This document shows positions 40,624 through 49,386 of a DNA stretch of 64,000 nt, one piece after another. The number at the start of each line of letters is the position of its first letter. The first letter of the stretch is position 1. The notes beneath the pieces are model-generated. The model worked only from the letters and a program-made list of their open reading frames with translations. It had not been told where the DNA came from and made no database searches. The stretch spans positions 62,001 to 126,000 of the forward strand of contig CAMWSS010000002.1 of the NCBI GenBank assembly GCA_947177035.1, written 5' to 3'. The DNA comes from an uncultured Porphyromonadaceae bacterium. Its GTDB lineage: Bacteria; Bacteroidota; Bacteroidia; Bacteroidales; Muribaculaceae. The translations under genes were made by a program, and so were the position numbers.

Positions 40624-41909
40624 TTGAAAAATTGCCGGAATACGCTTATGGTGAATTCAATATCGGTCAACGATGCGGTTTCGCGCACAGAGTGCATGGC
40701 CCACAGGCCAATGCCCATGTCGACACCGCGCATGGGCAGTTGTCCGGTGAGGATGTTGCCCAGAGTAGATCCGCCGGGCGAGTCGCTGTGGTTGACAAAT
40801 TCCTGACACGGCACTCCGGCTTCGGCACAAAGCCACTTGAAAGCGGCGGCAGAATCAGCGTCGGTCATGTATTTGCAGTTTGCGTTAACCTTCACTACCG
40901 GGCCGCCGCCAAGCATCGGATGGTTGACTGGATCCATCTTTTCGGGATAGTTGGGGTGGAAGGCATGGGCGCAGTCGGCTGAAATGAAGAAACTCGAGGC
41001 AACGGCGCGTGCCATGGCCTCGTCATCGCCTCCGAGATTGCGGCACACACGGTGAAGGATCGTGCGCAGCAGAGGGGAATGGGCGCCTTGTTTGGTTCCG
41101 GATCCGGTTTCCTCGTTGTCGAATATGGCCATCACCTTTGTGCGGGTGCCGGCCGGAGCTGTACGGATGGCTTCCAGCGCACACCATGCCATGGCCAGGT
41201 CGTCGAGGCGTCCGCAGTTGATCCATGAACCGTCGGCTCCGACGTTCATGGCCGGCTGACAGTCGAAGAGAGTCAGGTCATAGTCGAGCACTTCGTCAGG
41301 ATCGACACCAAGTTTCTCGGCCACCATGCGGGTGACGGCCTTGTGGCCACCCAGCGAATCACTGACATAGCCGAGCACCGGGAGCATGTCTTTCTGAGCC
41401 GAAAGGCTGAGTCCGGAGTTGACCTGACGGTTGAAGTGGATGGCAAGATGAGGGATTATGAGTCGGGGATCGTCAATGCGCACGTTGACGCAACGCGGAG
41501 CAAAGACAGGATCGTCGGACCGGAGCACCACGCGTCCGCTCAGACCGAGCGGGCGGTCAAACCATGTGTGCCAGATAGCTCCGCCATAGACTTCGGTGTT
41601 AAGCTTCACCATTGTGCGGCCATCGGCCGGATTGGTGCCGCAGGGCATGACGGGAGCCGGCTTGAGGCGGAACCCGGGAGCGTCGCTGTGAGCGGCGATC
41701 ACGGCAAATCCGGCGGCAGGGTCGCTGCCGGCCACAAAAGCCATGACGGCCGAACCGTTTTTCACGACATAGTGTTTGTCGCCGGGCTTGACATTCCACT
41801 TGTCAGCCTCGCGAAGCTCGGTGAAACCGGCTTCGCGGAGCTGCGATGTGATGGCGTCGACAGCAAGGAAGTTGCATGTCGAGGCGTCGAGAAACTGATG
41901 GAGGTTCAT
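40620..41909 (-). CDS. M18 family aminopeptidase
   Basis: 429 residues. Zinc-site motifs: HSD at 74-76 in AVIAAHSDAPGF, RLDDLAMAW, DNEETGSGTKQGAHS with the catalytic Glu pair, and a late SADCAHAFHPNYPEKMD. Together they mark the M18 (aspartyl aminopeptidase) family, a cytosolic di-zinc enzyme that removes acidic N-terminal residues. The start MNLHQFLDAS overlaps the M48 gene by four bases; 13 residues upstream in frame are untypical. Confidence 0.93.
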   Translation of the reverse strand: MNLHQFLDASTCNFLAVDAITSQLREAGFTELREADKWNVKPGDKHYVVKNGSAVMAFVAGSDPAAGFAVIAAHSDAPGFRLKPAPVMPCGTNPADGRTMVKLNTEVYGGAIWHTWFDRPLGLSGRVVLRSDDPVFAPRCVNVRIDDPRLIIPHLAIHFNRQVNSGLSLSAQKDMLPVLGYVSDSLGGHKAVTRMVAEKLGVDPDEVLDYDLTLFDCQPAMNVGADGSWINCGRLDDLAMAWCALEAIRTAPAGTRTKVMAIFDNEETGSGTKQGAHSPLLRTILHRVCRNLGGDDEAMARAVASSFFISADCAHAFHPNYPEKMDPVNHPMLGGGPVVKVNANCKYMTDADSAAAFKWLCAEAGVPCQEFVNHSDSPGGSTLGNILTGQLPMRGVDMGIGLWAMHSVRETASLTDIEFTISVFRQFFK

Positions 41910-42706
41910 TCGGCAGGTGCGGGACGTTCGATTCCGTCGGCATTGCATCGCTCAGTCATGCGCTTGATGCGGTCAACGGTTTCGGGGTGAGAAGAGAACA
42001 TTCGGCTCATATAGGTCGATTTGGCACCGGCGTCACCTTCCATTTTCTGGAATTTTTCAAACGCCTGCACCATGCCCCATGGATTCTTGCCGTTCTTTTT
42101 CAGGAATTCATAGCCATAGTCATCGGCTTCTTTCTCCTGTTTCTGCGAGTATTTTGAATTGACCAGCGCAGAGCCGAGCTGTCCGAGCTGTGAATCGGTC
42201 AGGGCCGCGGCTTTGCCTCCGGTGGAAGCCACAGCGTCCTTGAGCGCGCCCGACAGCAGCTCTGTGCGGAACGCTTTCTTGGAGTGATGCTTGGCGACGT
42301 GGCCGATTTCGTGGCCGATGATGCCGAGCAGTTCATCGTCGGTCATAATGTCCATGAGCGACGAAAACACCCGCACACTGCCGTCAGCGCAGGCAAAGGC
42401 GTTGACGTCGATCACGTCATAGACCTTGAAGTTCAAAGGAATGCCGTCGGCTTCGGTCAGGCCTTCGGTCAGTCTCATCAGGCGGACCGTATAAGGATTG
42501 TCGGCGGGAGTGACAGGATTGTTGGCGTCCATCCAGTCTACAGATTCTTTGACATAGGCCGCCATCTGAGCGTCTGTCAAAGTGGCTGCTTTAGCAGCTT
42601 TAGCTCCTGCATTGATGGCGCGGCCAAGGTTGAACTGTGCGGTTGCCGGCACAGTTGCAGCCAACGCAACAGCCACCGCCATAATCTTGATAAGATTCTT
42701 CTTCAT
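41906..42706 (-). CDS. M48 family metalloprotease
   Basis: 266 residues with a signal peptide ending near VPATAQ. The zinc motif HEIGH lies at 132-136 (GHEIGHVAKHH), the third ligand is probably the Glu of EKEADDYGYEFLKK, and RMFSSHPETVDRIKRM closes the domain. The family includes LoiP/YggG-like periplasmic proteases that remove damaged envelope proteins. It is the first gene of a five-gene run ending at the membrane-tethered regulator. Confidence 0.9.
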   Translation of the reverse strand: MKKNLIKIMAVAVALAATVPATAQFNLGRAINAGAKAAKAATLTDAQMAAYVKESVDWMDANNPVTPADNPYTVRLMRLTEGLTEADGIPLNFKVYDVIDVNAFACADGSVRVFSSLMDIMTDDELLGIIGHEIGHVAKHHSKKAFRTELLSGALKDAVASTGGKAAALTDSQLGQLGSALVNSKYSQKQEKEADDYGYEFLKKNGKNPWGMVQAFEKFQKMEGDAGAKSTYMSRMFSSHPETVDRIKRMTERCNADGIERPAPAE

Positions 42707-42759
42707 GGATGTTTTGTTAATGAAGTATTTTAGTTAATGTTTGAGTGAGTTTGCAACAG

Positions 42760-42791
42760 CAAAATTACACATTTCCGTGCATCCGGCCAAA
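42760..42791 (-). promoter_or_regulatory. Promoter of the M48-M18-DUF4286-ruvC-regulator operon
   Basis: On the minus strand TTTG (42788-42791) and TAATTTTG (42760-42767) are 20 bases apart, giving a complete match. The leader is about 50 bases. Confidence 0.75.
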
Positions 42792-42884
42792 CCAGCCCGA
42801 CGAATATTGCGGCTTTTTTGTGGAACGTTACATGGCAGACATCTGCAGGAGCGACACACTATGACATGCAATGGAATCAGGGCA

Positions 42885-42916
42885 TTTGCACATGATGCAG
42901 ATTTTTGGTAATTTTG
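42885..42916 (+). promoter_or_regulatory. Promoter of the CotH-like gene
   Basis: TTTG (42885-42888) and TAATTTTG (42909-42916) are 20 bases apart, a complete match. It is divergent from the M48 promoter about 100 bases away. The leader is about 60 bases. Confidence 0.75.
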
Positions 42917-42979
42917 CAGTCCTTATTCTCAGGATAGGCAAACAGGTACAATTTTATTTCACACACAATCAATACTGAT

Positions 42980-44341
42980 ATGATAAAACAACTCTGTATG
43001 GCATTCCTGGCTTTCGTGGTTACCGTGACGGCGACAGCTAATGATCCGAATTTTCCGCCTTCAATGGCTTCATATACCTTACCGGTGATTTGTATCGACA
43101 CTGAGGACAGCAGACCTGTGATCGACAAGGTCACCCAGATTCCGGCTTCGTTCAGCGTCATCACGGAATCCGGAGGAGCAGCAGACACAGATTATCCGGC
43201 AATGACCATACGCGGCCGCGGAAACGTGTCGTGGCAACGGGAGAAAAAACCATATAAACTGAAGTTCAACAAGAAAACGGAGCTGTTGGGAATGCCCGCC
43301 AACAAACATTTCGCTCTGGTGCCGCAACAGGGTTATTGCGACATTATCGCCATCATGATGGAGCGGGAGGCCGCAAGGTTGCTCGATCTGGGATGGGTGC
43401 CGCGGGGTGAGCCGGTGGAACTGGTGCTCAACGGACGCTATGACGGCATATATCTGCTGAGCGAGACAGTGAAGGTGCATCCCGACCGGCTTGACATTTT
43501 TGGTCAACCCGACAACTGTACTGATCCGGAGCTGATTGAAGGCGGGTGGCTGCTGGAGATCGACAATTACGATGATCCGGCGCAGATCGTGATCAAAGAG
43601 ACTGCCGACAAGGATCTGCGGCTGACGTATCATTGTCCGGAGAAATTGTCGCCGACGCAGCTGAAGTGGCTGCGCAACGAGATGACAAAGGTGAATGCCG
43701 CCATATATAGCAACGACTCCACCGGCATGACGTGGGCCGAATATATTGACGCTGAATCGGCCGTGAGATATTTCCTGTCGCGGGAACTGTTTCATGACTG
43801 TGACGGTTACAACGGCAGCTTCTATATCCACAAGGATCTCGGCCAGGATTGCAAGTGGCATTTCGGACCGCTGTGGGATCCGGGATTCGGCAAGCACAAG
43901 ACGGACTGGATCGTGAACGATCACCCCGAGGCGGCGGAGACGCACTGGATCGAACCGTTGTTTGCCACCTCGCTTTTCAGAAACAAGGCGGCCGACGAAT
44001 GGTTTCTGTTTGAGCCACGGCTGCCGGAACTATACTATTATGGACGACAATTGAGCATTGACATCCGCGAGGCCATGATTGCAAACAACAAGCGCTGGCC
44101 CGATCAGGACGGCAATTCGGCCACGCAGTTTTCCTATGTGCACGGCGGACTGATAAACAACGCATCGTGGATCGGACAACAGCTCAGCCACGAAATGGCG
44201 CCGACCGACGCCCCTGAAGGAGCAGTCATCAGGTCCGAGTATTTTTCAATCCAGGGCATCAGGGTGGACGAAGATGATCTCCGGCCTGGAATATACATAT
44301 GCCGTGATGCCGACGGCGTCAGGAAGATCGTGCGTCACTGA
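42980..44341 (+). CDS. CotH kinase family protein, secreted
   Basis: 453 residues with a signal peptide (MAFLAFVVTVTATAN). The CotH pattern is clear: YPAMTIRGRGNVSWQREKKP, then YKLKFNKKTELLGMP, HFALVPQQGYCDIIA, GVYLL-type GIYLLSETVKV, and HFGPLWDPGFG. In Bacillus CotH phosphorylates spore-coat proteins. In Bacteroidota the family is exported and its substrates are unknown. The usual WDFD-type metal motif reads WDPG here, so activity is uncertain. A short C-terminal tail (about 415-453) resembles a sorting or beta domain. Its last seven bases overlap the convergent SemiSWEET gene. Confidence 0.85.
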   Translation: MIKQLCMAFLAFVVTVTATANDPNFPPSMASYTLPVICIDTEDSRPVIDKVTQIPASFSVITESGGAADTDYPAMTIRGRGNVSWQREKKPYKLKFNKKTELLGMPANKHFALVPQQGYCDIIAIMMEREAARLLDLGWVPRGEPVELVLNGRYDGIYLLSETVKVHPDRLDIFGQPDNCTDPELIEGGWLLEIDNYDDPAQIVIKETADKDLRLTYHCPEKLSPTQLKWLRNEMTKVNAAIYSNDSTGMTWAEYIDAESAVRYFLSRELFHDCDGYNGSFYIHKDLGQDCKWHFGPLWDPGFGKHKTDWIVNDHPEAAETHWIEPLFATSLFRNKAADEWFLFEPRLPELYYYGRQLSIDIREAMIANNKRWPDQDGNSATQFSYVHGGLINNASWIGQQLSHEMAPTDAPEGAVIRSEYFSIQGIRVDEDDLRPGIYICRDADGVRKIVRH

Positions 44342-44613
44342 CGCCGACGCTTGCGGCGGTCGTTGCTGAGCTTGATCGCAAAAATGATTGCGGAGCAGGC
44401 GGTGGTGATGGCGTTGGTCAGCACCAGCGGCCAGTTGCCGAGCATAAGCCCCTGAATCACGAAGAGCACCGAACCGAGACCGAGCGAGAGGAAGGTCGGA
44501 GTGGCGATGCCGTCGGTCTGACGGGTGCGTATGGTGGCGATGGCCTGGGGCAGATAGCCGAACACCATACAGATGGAAGCGGCATAGCCGACAATGAGTG
44601 AGAGAGTTGTCAT
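44335..44613 (-). CDS. SemiSWEET-type sugar transporter
   Basis: 92 residues with three membrane helices and the PQ motif near the start ([20 protein letters not shown]). This is the size and layout of bacterial SemiSWEETs, which work as dimers and move small sugars. The C-terminal tail is basic (NDRRKRRRQ). It overlaps nfo by four bases (ATGA) and the end of the CotH gene by seven on the opposite strand. Confidence 0.87.
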   Translation of the reverse strand: MTTLSLIVGYAASICMVFGYLPQAIATIRTRQTDGIATPTFLSLGLGSVLFVIQGLMLGNWPLVLTNAITTACSAIIFAIKLSNDRRKRRRQ

Positions 44614-45464
44614 TTTTCAGAAGAAGCGAGTTGTTTGAGAGTTGAGATTTCAGATGCCCATCGTGTGTCGTCGGGCGTTTCGAGAATAAGAGGAATCGAG
44701 TCCATGCGCGGGTCGGCCATCAGCATTTCAAAGAAGTGCATGCCGAGAGTGCCGTCGCCCATCGGAGCGTGGCGGTCAACTCGCGAACCGAGTCCCTTTT
44801 TTGAATCATTGATATGCATGGCGCTAAGATATTCCAGGCCGATGACGCGGTCAAATTCAGCCCAGGTAGCCTCATAGCCCTCGGAAGTGGCAAGGTCATA
44901 GCCAGCGGCATAGGCATGACAGGAGTCTATGCACACCCCCACCCTGCTCTTGTCTTCGATCCGGTCGATTATTTCGGCGATCTGCCCGAAGCTGAATCCG
45001 AGATTGGAGCCTTGTCCGGCAGTGTTTTCGATCACGGCCTTCACGCCTGAGGTCTTGTCGAGAGTCTTGTTGATCGACGAGGCGATTCGGGCCAGACATT
45101 CGGACTCTGTCATTTCGTTGAGGTGGGAGCCCGGGTGAAAATTAAGCATGGTCAGCCCCAGTTGCTCACAGCGCTGCATTTCGTCAAGAAAGGCCATGCG
45201 GCTCATAAACAGCTTTTTCGGGTCTTTAGCGCCAAGATTTATCAGATATGAGTCATGCGGCAGGATCTGCGCCGGAGTGTATCCGAAGCTGCGACAGTTG
45301 GCCTTGAAGGCCTCCACGTCTTCGTCGGTCAGAGGCTCTGATTTCCATCGCGACGGATTGCGGGTGAACAGAGCGAAAGCGGTGGCGCCTATCGCGCCGG
45401 CATATAATGGAGCCGAGGCCACGCCGTCGGACACAGGAACATGAGCACCTATATATTTCATCAT
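44610..45464 (-). CDS. nfo: Endonuclease IV (deoxyribonuclease IV)
   Basis: 284-residue TIM-barrel AP endonuclease for base-excision repair. Zinc-ligand motifs are intact: [46 protein letters not shown] and ILETP. The start [14 protein letters not shown] is standard; the second Met is equally possible. The promoter box TATATTTG at 45487-45494 lies about 23 bases upstream. Confidence 0.96.
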   Translation of the reverse strand: MMKYIGAHVPVSDGVASAPLYAGAIGATAFALFTRNPSRWKSEPLTDEDVEAFKANCRSFGYTPAQILPHDSYLINLGAKDPKKLFMSRMAFLDEMQRCEQLGLTMLNFHPGSHLNEMTESECLARIASSINKTLDKTSGVKAVIENTAGQGSNLGFSFGQIAEIIDRIEDKSRVGVCIDSCHAYAAGYDLATSEGYEATWAEFDRVIGLEYLSAMHINDSKKGLGSRVDRHAPMGDGTLGMHFFEMLMADPRMDSIPLILETPDDTRWASEISTLKQLASSEK

Positions 45465-45486
45465 AAGTAAAGTTTTTTAAGAACCG

Positions 45487-45494
45487 CAAATATA
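45487..45494 (-). promoter_or_regulatory. -7 box of nfo-SemiSWEET
   Basis: The minus strand reads TATATTTG, an exact TAnnTTTG match, about 23 bases before the nfo ATG. Confidence 0.55.
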
Positions 45495-45589
45495 CGGATT
45501 TTCCATCTACCGGCAAAACCGAATGCCGTCATGGGGCGTTTTACCAGAAAACGAGATTCAACCAATTTTCGGATAAAACAACTCTCCTT

Positions 45590-46270
45590 ATGAAAACAGA
45601 CAAAGACTTCAAACGGTTGGAAGGACATCCAGAACCGAAAGAACTGCCGGAACACGCGGCAGACGTTTCCAACGAGGCCGCGGCTTCAGCAAAGCAGACG
45701 CCAGAGCCACAGCCAGCGCCACCATCCTCATCATCGACCGCCGACATTGACGAAGTGCGCGAAGGAGGAGGATTCGGCTGGGCAGCGATTGGCGGATTGG
45801 CGGCGGCGCTGATTGTCGGCTCGGTGGCCTATATGGCCGGAGTGTTCATGTCGCCGGATCGGCCGGCAAGACACACGGGCAACGACGTGGCGCAGACAAC
45901 CCGGACATATGCGGTTCCCGACAGCAGGCAGTCAGGCAGCATGACTGTTGTCGACAATACGTCGGAACCGGATGCCGTCTACTTTTTCGATCTTAACGGA
46001 TCGGCCATAGCAGAAAGCGACGTGCTCGACGCGGTGGCAAAGAAAGCCCGCGAAACCGGAGCCGAAGTGACGGTCAACGCATATACCGACAACAGCGGCC
46101 GCACGGACTACAACATACGCCTGAGCGAGCAGCGGGCCAAGGCCGTCGGTGACTATCTCGTCGCCCACGGTGTGGCAAGAGATCATGTCAGAACCTATGG
46201 CCGCGGGCCGACAAAGGCATATGCCTCAGCGGCACAAGACCGCCGCGCCGAGGTGCGCCTGAGCATCTAA
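45590..46270 (+). CDS. Inner-membrane-anchored OmpA-domain protein
   Basis: 226 residues without a cleavable signal peptide. Residues 1-60 are polar, rich in Glu, Pro, Ala and Ser. A membrane helix spans about 63-85 (GWAAIGGLAAALIVGSVAYMAG). Residues 125-226 are an OmpA-type peptidoglycan-binding domain (VYFFDLNGSAIAES, VNAYTDNSGRTDYNIRLSEQ, RRAEVRLS). The plan (cytoplasmic tail, one helix, OmpA domain) resembles MotB-like anchors more than outer-membrane OmpA. No motor genes are near. It is divergent from nfo, and its stop lies against the terminator of the nuo operon. Confidence 0.83.
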   Translation: MKTDKDFKRLEGHPEPKELPEHAADVSNEAAASAKQTPEPQPAPPSSSSTADIDEVREGGGFGWAAIGGLAAALIVGSVAYMAGVFMSPDRPARHTGNDVAQTTRTYAVPDSRQSGSMTVVDNTSEPDAVYFFDLNGSAIAESDVLDAVAKKARETGAEVTVNAYTDNSGRTDYNIRLSEQRAKAVGDYLVAHGVARDHVRTYGRGPTKAYASAAQDRRAEVRLSI

Positions 46271-46311
46271 AAAATTGACGCCATGGCTCCGGAAGGCGGA
46301 GTCATGGCGTC
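46270..46311 (-). terminator. Terminator of the nuo/atp operon
   Basis: Bases 46277-46290 and 46298-46311 pair over 14 bp with one G-U type pair around a seven-base loop. On the minus strand it is followed by a T tract (46269-46274, interrupted by AA). It lies about 30 bases past nuoN. It may also stop the convergent OmpA-domain gene, but the plus strand has no T tract. Confidence 0.85.
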
Positions 46312-46340
46312 TGTCTGGTTATGAGGGTGGTGTAACTCTA

Positions 46341-47816
46341 TCAGGCGAGCGAGGGAAGTCCCCAGGTCTGACAGAGTATGAGAATCTGGTTATAGAAGCA
46401 GCTTACAAGGCCAAGGGCCAGGATGCCGGCAACGGTGATCCACATGCCCACACGTTCGGAGCAGGCCGAGCGGAAGGGGGCGATGACAGGTTCGTCGGAG
46501 CTGAGGAACATTGCCTTGACCACCAGCAGGTAGTAGAACAGGGAGATGATGGTGTTGATAAGGGCAATGAGCACGAGCACATAGAGTGCGGTTGACTCTG
46601 TGCCGCTCAGCGCGCCGGTAAAGATGAAGAACTTGCTGAAGAAGCCGGCGAAGGGAGGAATACCTGCCAGTGAGAACATGGCGAGCATCATCACCACCGA
46701 AAGGTGGGGATTTGACTTGTAGAGGCCGCGATAGTCGGTCATGTCAACTTTGCCAGTCTGGTTCTCGATGGCCTGGATCACACCGAAGGCGGCCAGGTTG
46801 GAGAAGATATAGACCAGAATATAGAACATCAGCGATGCCATTCCCATGGCGTTGCAGCCGATGATGCCGAGCATTATGTAGCCGGCCTGGGAGATGGAGC
46901 TGAAAGCGAGGAAGCGCTTCATGTTGTGCTGGCGCAGGGCGAAGAGGTTGCCCACGGTGATGGTGAGGATGATCAGCGCATAGAGCATCCATTCCCACAC
47001 TTGGGAGTAGACGCAGCCGAACACCTGGGTGAGGATCACCATGAAGGCGAAAGCAGCCGAGCCTTTGGAGATTACCGAGAGGTAGGAGGTGACTGATGTG
47101 GGCGCACCCTGATAGACGTCGGCGGTCCAGAGGTGGAAGGGCACGAGCGAGAGTTTGAAGCCCACGCCGGCCATGACGAACGCAAGGGCCACGATGAGCA
47201 TCGGGTCAGTTGCGTCGGCACCTGTCAGCGCAAAGTAGACTGAGTCGAAATAGAGCGAACCGGCCAGACCGTAGACAAAGCTGAGGCCAAGCATGAATAT
47301 GGCCGAAGAGAAGACTGCGGTGAGGATGTATTTGATAGCGGCTTCGTGGCTTTCGTAATGGTTTTTCTCGAAGGCTACCATGGCGGCCAACGGCAGCGAG
47401 GCGCATTCCAGACCGATCACAAACAGGAGGAAATGACGGGCCGAGATCATCAGATACATACCGAAGAGGGTGACGAGCATGAGCGAGTAGAATTCGCCGC
47501 GTCTGATGACCTGCATCTCGCTGTTGGCCCATCGGGAAGCCTGGATAAGCACGATGAGCATTCCGACATTAAGTATGTTTTTGATGGTGAGCATCACCGG
47601 ATTGGTGACGTACATTCCGCCGAAAGCGACTTCGTGGCCCGAGATGAACACGGGGCAGAAACAGCTGACGGTGAAAATGGCAAAGATTGCGATGGTGAAG
47701 CCGCTGAGTCCGCGCTGCGAATTCTTTGGCATGAACAGGTCATAGAGGAACACCAGGAGGAAAACGCCAAGCAGGGCGATTTCCTGTTTCATTGCAAGGA
47801 ACTGTGAATAATCCAT
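46341..47816 (-). CDS. nuoN: NADH-quinone oxidoreductase subunit N
   Basis: 491-residue polytopic membrane subunit, one of the three antiporter-like subunits of complex I that pump protons. Conserved lysine and proline positions in the NuoN core are visible, for example FSSISQAGYIMLGI and SLAGIPPFAGFFSKF. It is the last gene of the 18-gene minus-strand run, 15 bases after nuoM, with a terminator beyond. Confidence 0.95.
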   Translation of the reverse strand: MDYSQFLAMKQEIALLGVFLLVFLYDLFMPKNSQRGLSGFTIAIFAIFTVSCFCPVFISGHEVAFGGMYVTNPVMLTIKNILNVGMLIVLIQASRWANSEMQVIRRGEFYSLMLVTLFGMYLMISARHFLLFVIGLECASLPLAAMVAFEKNHYESHEAAIKYILTAVFSSAIFMLGLSFVYGLAGSLYFDSVYFALTGADATDPMLIVALAFVMAGVGFKLSLVPFHLWTADVYQGAPTSVTSYLSVISKGSAAFAFMVILTQVFGCVYSQVWEWMLYALIILTITVGNLFALRQHNMKRFLAFSSISQAGYIMLGIIGCNAMGMASLMFYILVYIFSNLAAFGVIQAIENQTGKVDMTDYRGLYKSNPHLSVVMMLAMFSLAGIPPFAGFFSKFFIFTGALSGTESTALYVLVLIALINTIISLFYYLLVVKAMFLSSDEPVIAPFRSACSERVGMWITVAGILALGLVSCFYNQILILCQTWGLPSLA

Positions 47817-47831
47817 TGGTCTATGCTGACG

Positions 47832-49340
47832 TTATTTGAGCACCGCAAAGATGTCGGGGCTGAAGGTGAAGCGGATTAGGTTTGCGAAGAAGTTGGGGAA
47901 GCAGCCGATGGCAGCCACGCAGATGATGAGAGTGGCGGTCGAGGTGCGTTCCCACCATGTGGCATCGGTGAGCTGGAGATGGTGTTCATCCTGCACAGGG
48001 CCGAAGAGCAGCTTGCCCACCACGCGGAGAATGTAGACGGCGGTGATGACGATCGAGCAGCAGGCGATGATGGTGAATACACGATTGAGAGTGTTCGTGT
48101 TTTCAAATGATCCGACGAATATGGTCATTTCGGCCACAAAGCCCGAGAGGCCGGGAAGTCCGAGAGAAGCCATACCGGCGATCACATAGCAGACAGCCAG
48201 ATAGGGCATGATTTTCATCAGACCGCCCATCTGACGGATGTCGCGAGTGTGGGTGCGGCCATAGATCATACCGATCAGGGCGAAGAAGAGGGCCGTCATG
48301 AGACCGTGAGAGAGCATCTGCATGATGGCACCGGTCATGGCGGTGGTGTTGAGCATCAGGATGGCGAAGAGCACCAGACCGCAGTGGCTGACCGAGGAGT
48401 ATGCGTTGATGTACTTGAGGTCGGTCTGCACGCAGGCCGAGAAGGCGCCATAGACCACTGAGATGCCGGTGAGGATAAGGAATATCCAGGCAAGTTCCTG
48501 GGCCGCGAAAGGCATCAGGTAGATGGCCACGCGGAAGCATCCGTAACCGCCGAGTTTCATCAGCACGCCGGCGTGGAGCATGGACACCGCAGTGGGTGCG
48601 CAGGCATGACCGTCGGGGCTCCATGTGTGGAAGGGGAACATGGCGCCGAGCACGCCGAAGCCCACAAAGGCCATCGGGAAGAGGAAATATTGCCAGCTGT
48701 GGGGGATGGCGTCGTTGGCTGCGATCTGCAGCAGGTCGAACGTGTGGGCAGCGCCGTTCACGTCGGGACCGGAGTGATAGTAGATGCCGATGATCGAGAG
48801 CATGAGGAATGCCGAGCCGCCCATGAGCATCAGGGTGAGTTTCATTGCGGAGTATTCCTTGCGTCCGGTGCCCCAGATGCCGATGAGCAGATACATGGGG
48901 ATGAGAGCGACTTCATAGAACATGAACATGGTGAACAGGTCGATGCTGATGAAGAAGCCGAACACGCCGATGGAGAGGAGAATCAGCCAGAGGAAGAATT
49001 CCTTGGGCAGGGGATTGATTTTCCATGAGGCGAATGAGCCGGTGAGCAGAATGATCGACGAGAGCAGCAGCATGGCCAGCGAAATGCCGTCGACTCCGAC
49101 AGAGAGTTTGATGTTGAGAGCCGAGAACCACATCCAGTCGCCGCGATAGAGCATGGGAGCCATATCACCGGCGGCACGCAGGCCAAGATAGTCAACGATA
49201 AGCCACACCGACAGGGCAGTGAGCAGGATCGAGCCGGCCACAGCCACTGAGCGGATCTGCGCCATTGAGCGCGAGAGGTAGATTCCCAGAAGCATCACCA
49301 CCGGGATCACCACAAAATATATCAAAGGATTGGAGAACAT
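47832..49340 (-). CDS. nuoM: NADH-quinone oxidoreductase subunit M
   Basis: 502 residues, an antiporter-like pump subunit. Key motifs are SVGVDGISLAMLLL, MFYEVALIPMYLLIG with the conserved Glu, FPFHTWSPDGHACAPTAVSM, and SLGLPGLSGFVAEM. It follows nuoL after a 46-base gap with no terminator visible. Confidence 0.96.
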   Translation of the reverse strand: MFSNPLIYFVVIPVVMLLGIYLSRSMAQIRSVAVAGSILLTALSVWLIVDYLGLRAAGDMAPMLYRGDWMWFSALNIKLSVGVDGISLAMLLLSSIILLTGSFASWKINPLPKEFFLWLILLSIGVFGFFISIDLFTMFMFYEVALIPMYLLIGIWGTGRKEYSAMKLTLMLMGGSAFLMLSIIGIYYHSGPDVNGAAHTFDLLQIAANDAIPHSWQYFLFPMAFVGFGVLGAMFPFHTWSPDGHACAPTAVSMLHAGVLMKLGGYGCFRVAIYLMPFAAQELAWIFLILTGISVVYGAFSACVQTDLKYINAYSSVSHCGLVLFAILMLNTTAMTGAIMQMLSHGLMTALFFALIGMIYGRTHTRDIRQMGGLMKIMPYLAVCYVIAGMASLGLPGLSGFVAEMTIFVGSFENTNTLNRVFTIIACCSIVITAVYILRVVGKLLFGPVQDEHHLQLTDATWWERTSTATLIICVAAIGCFPNFFANLIRFTFSPDIFAVLK

Positions 49341-49386
49341 AGTGCAGAAATGATTCTTAATGATTGGTGAAAGTGATGACGGGGAG

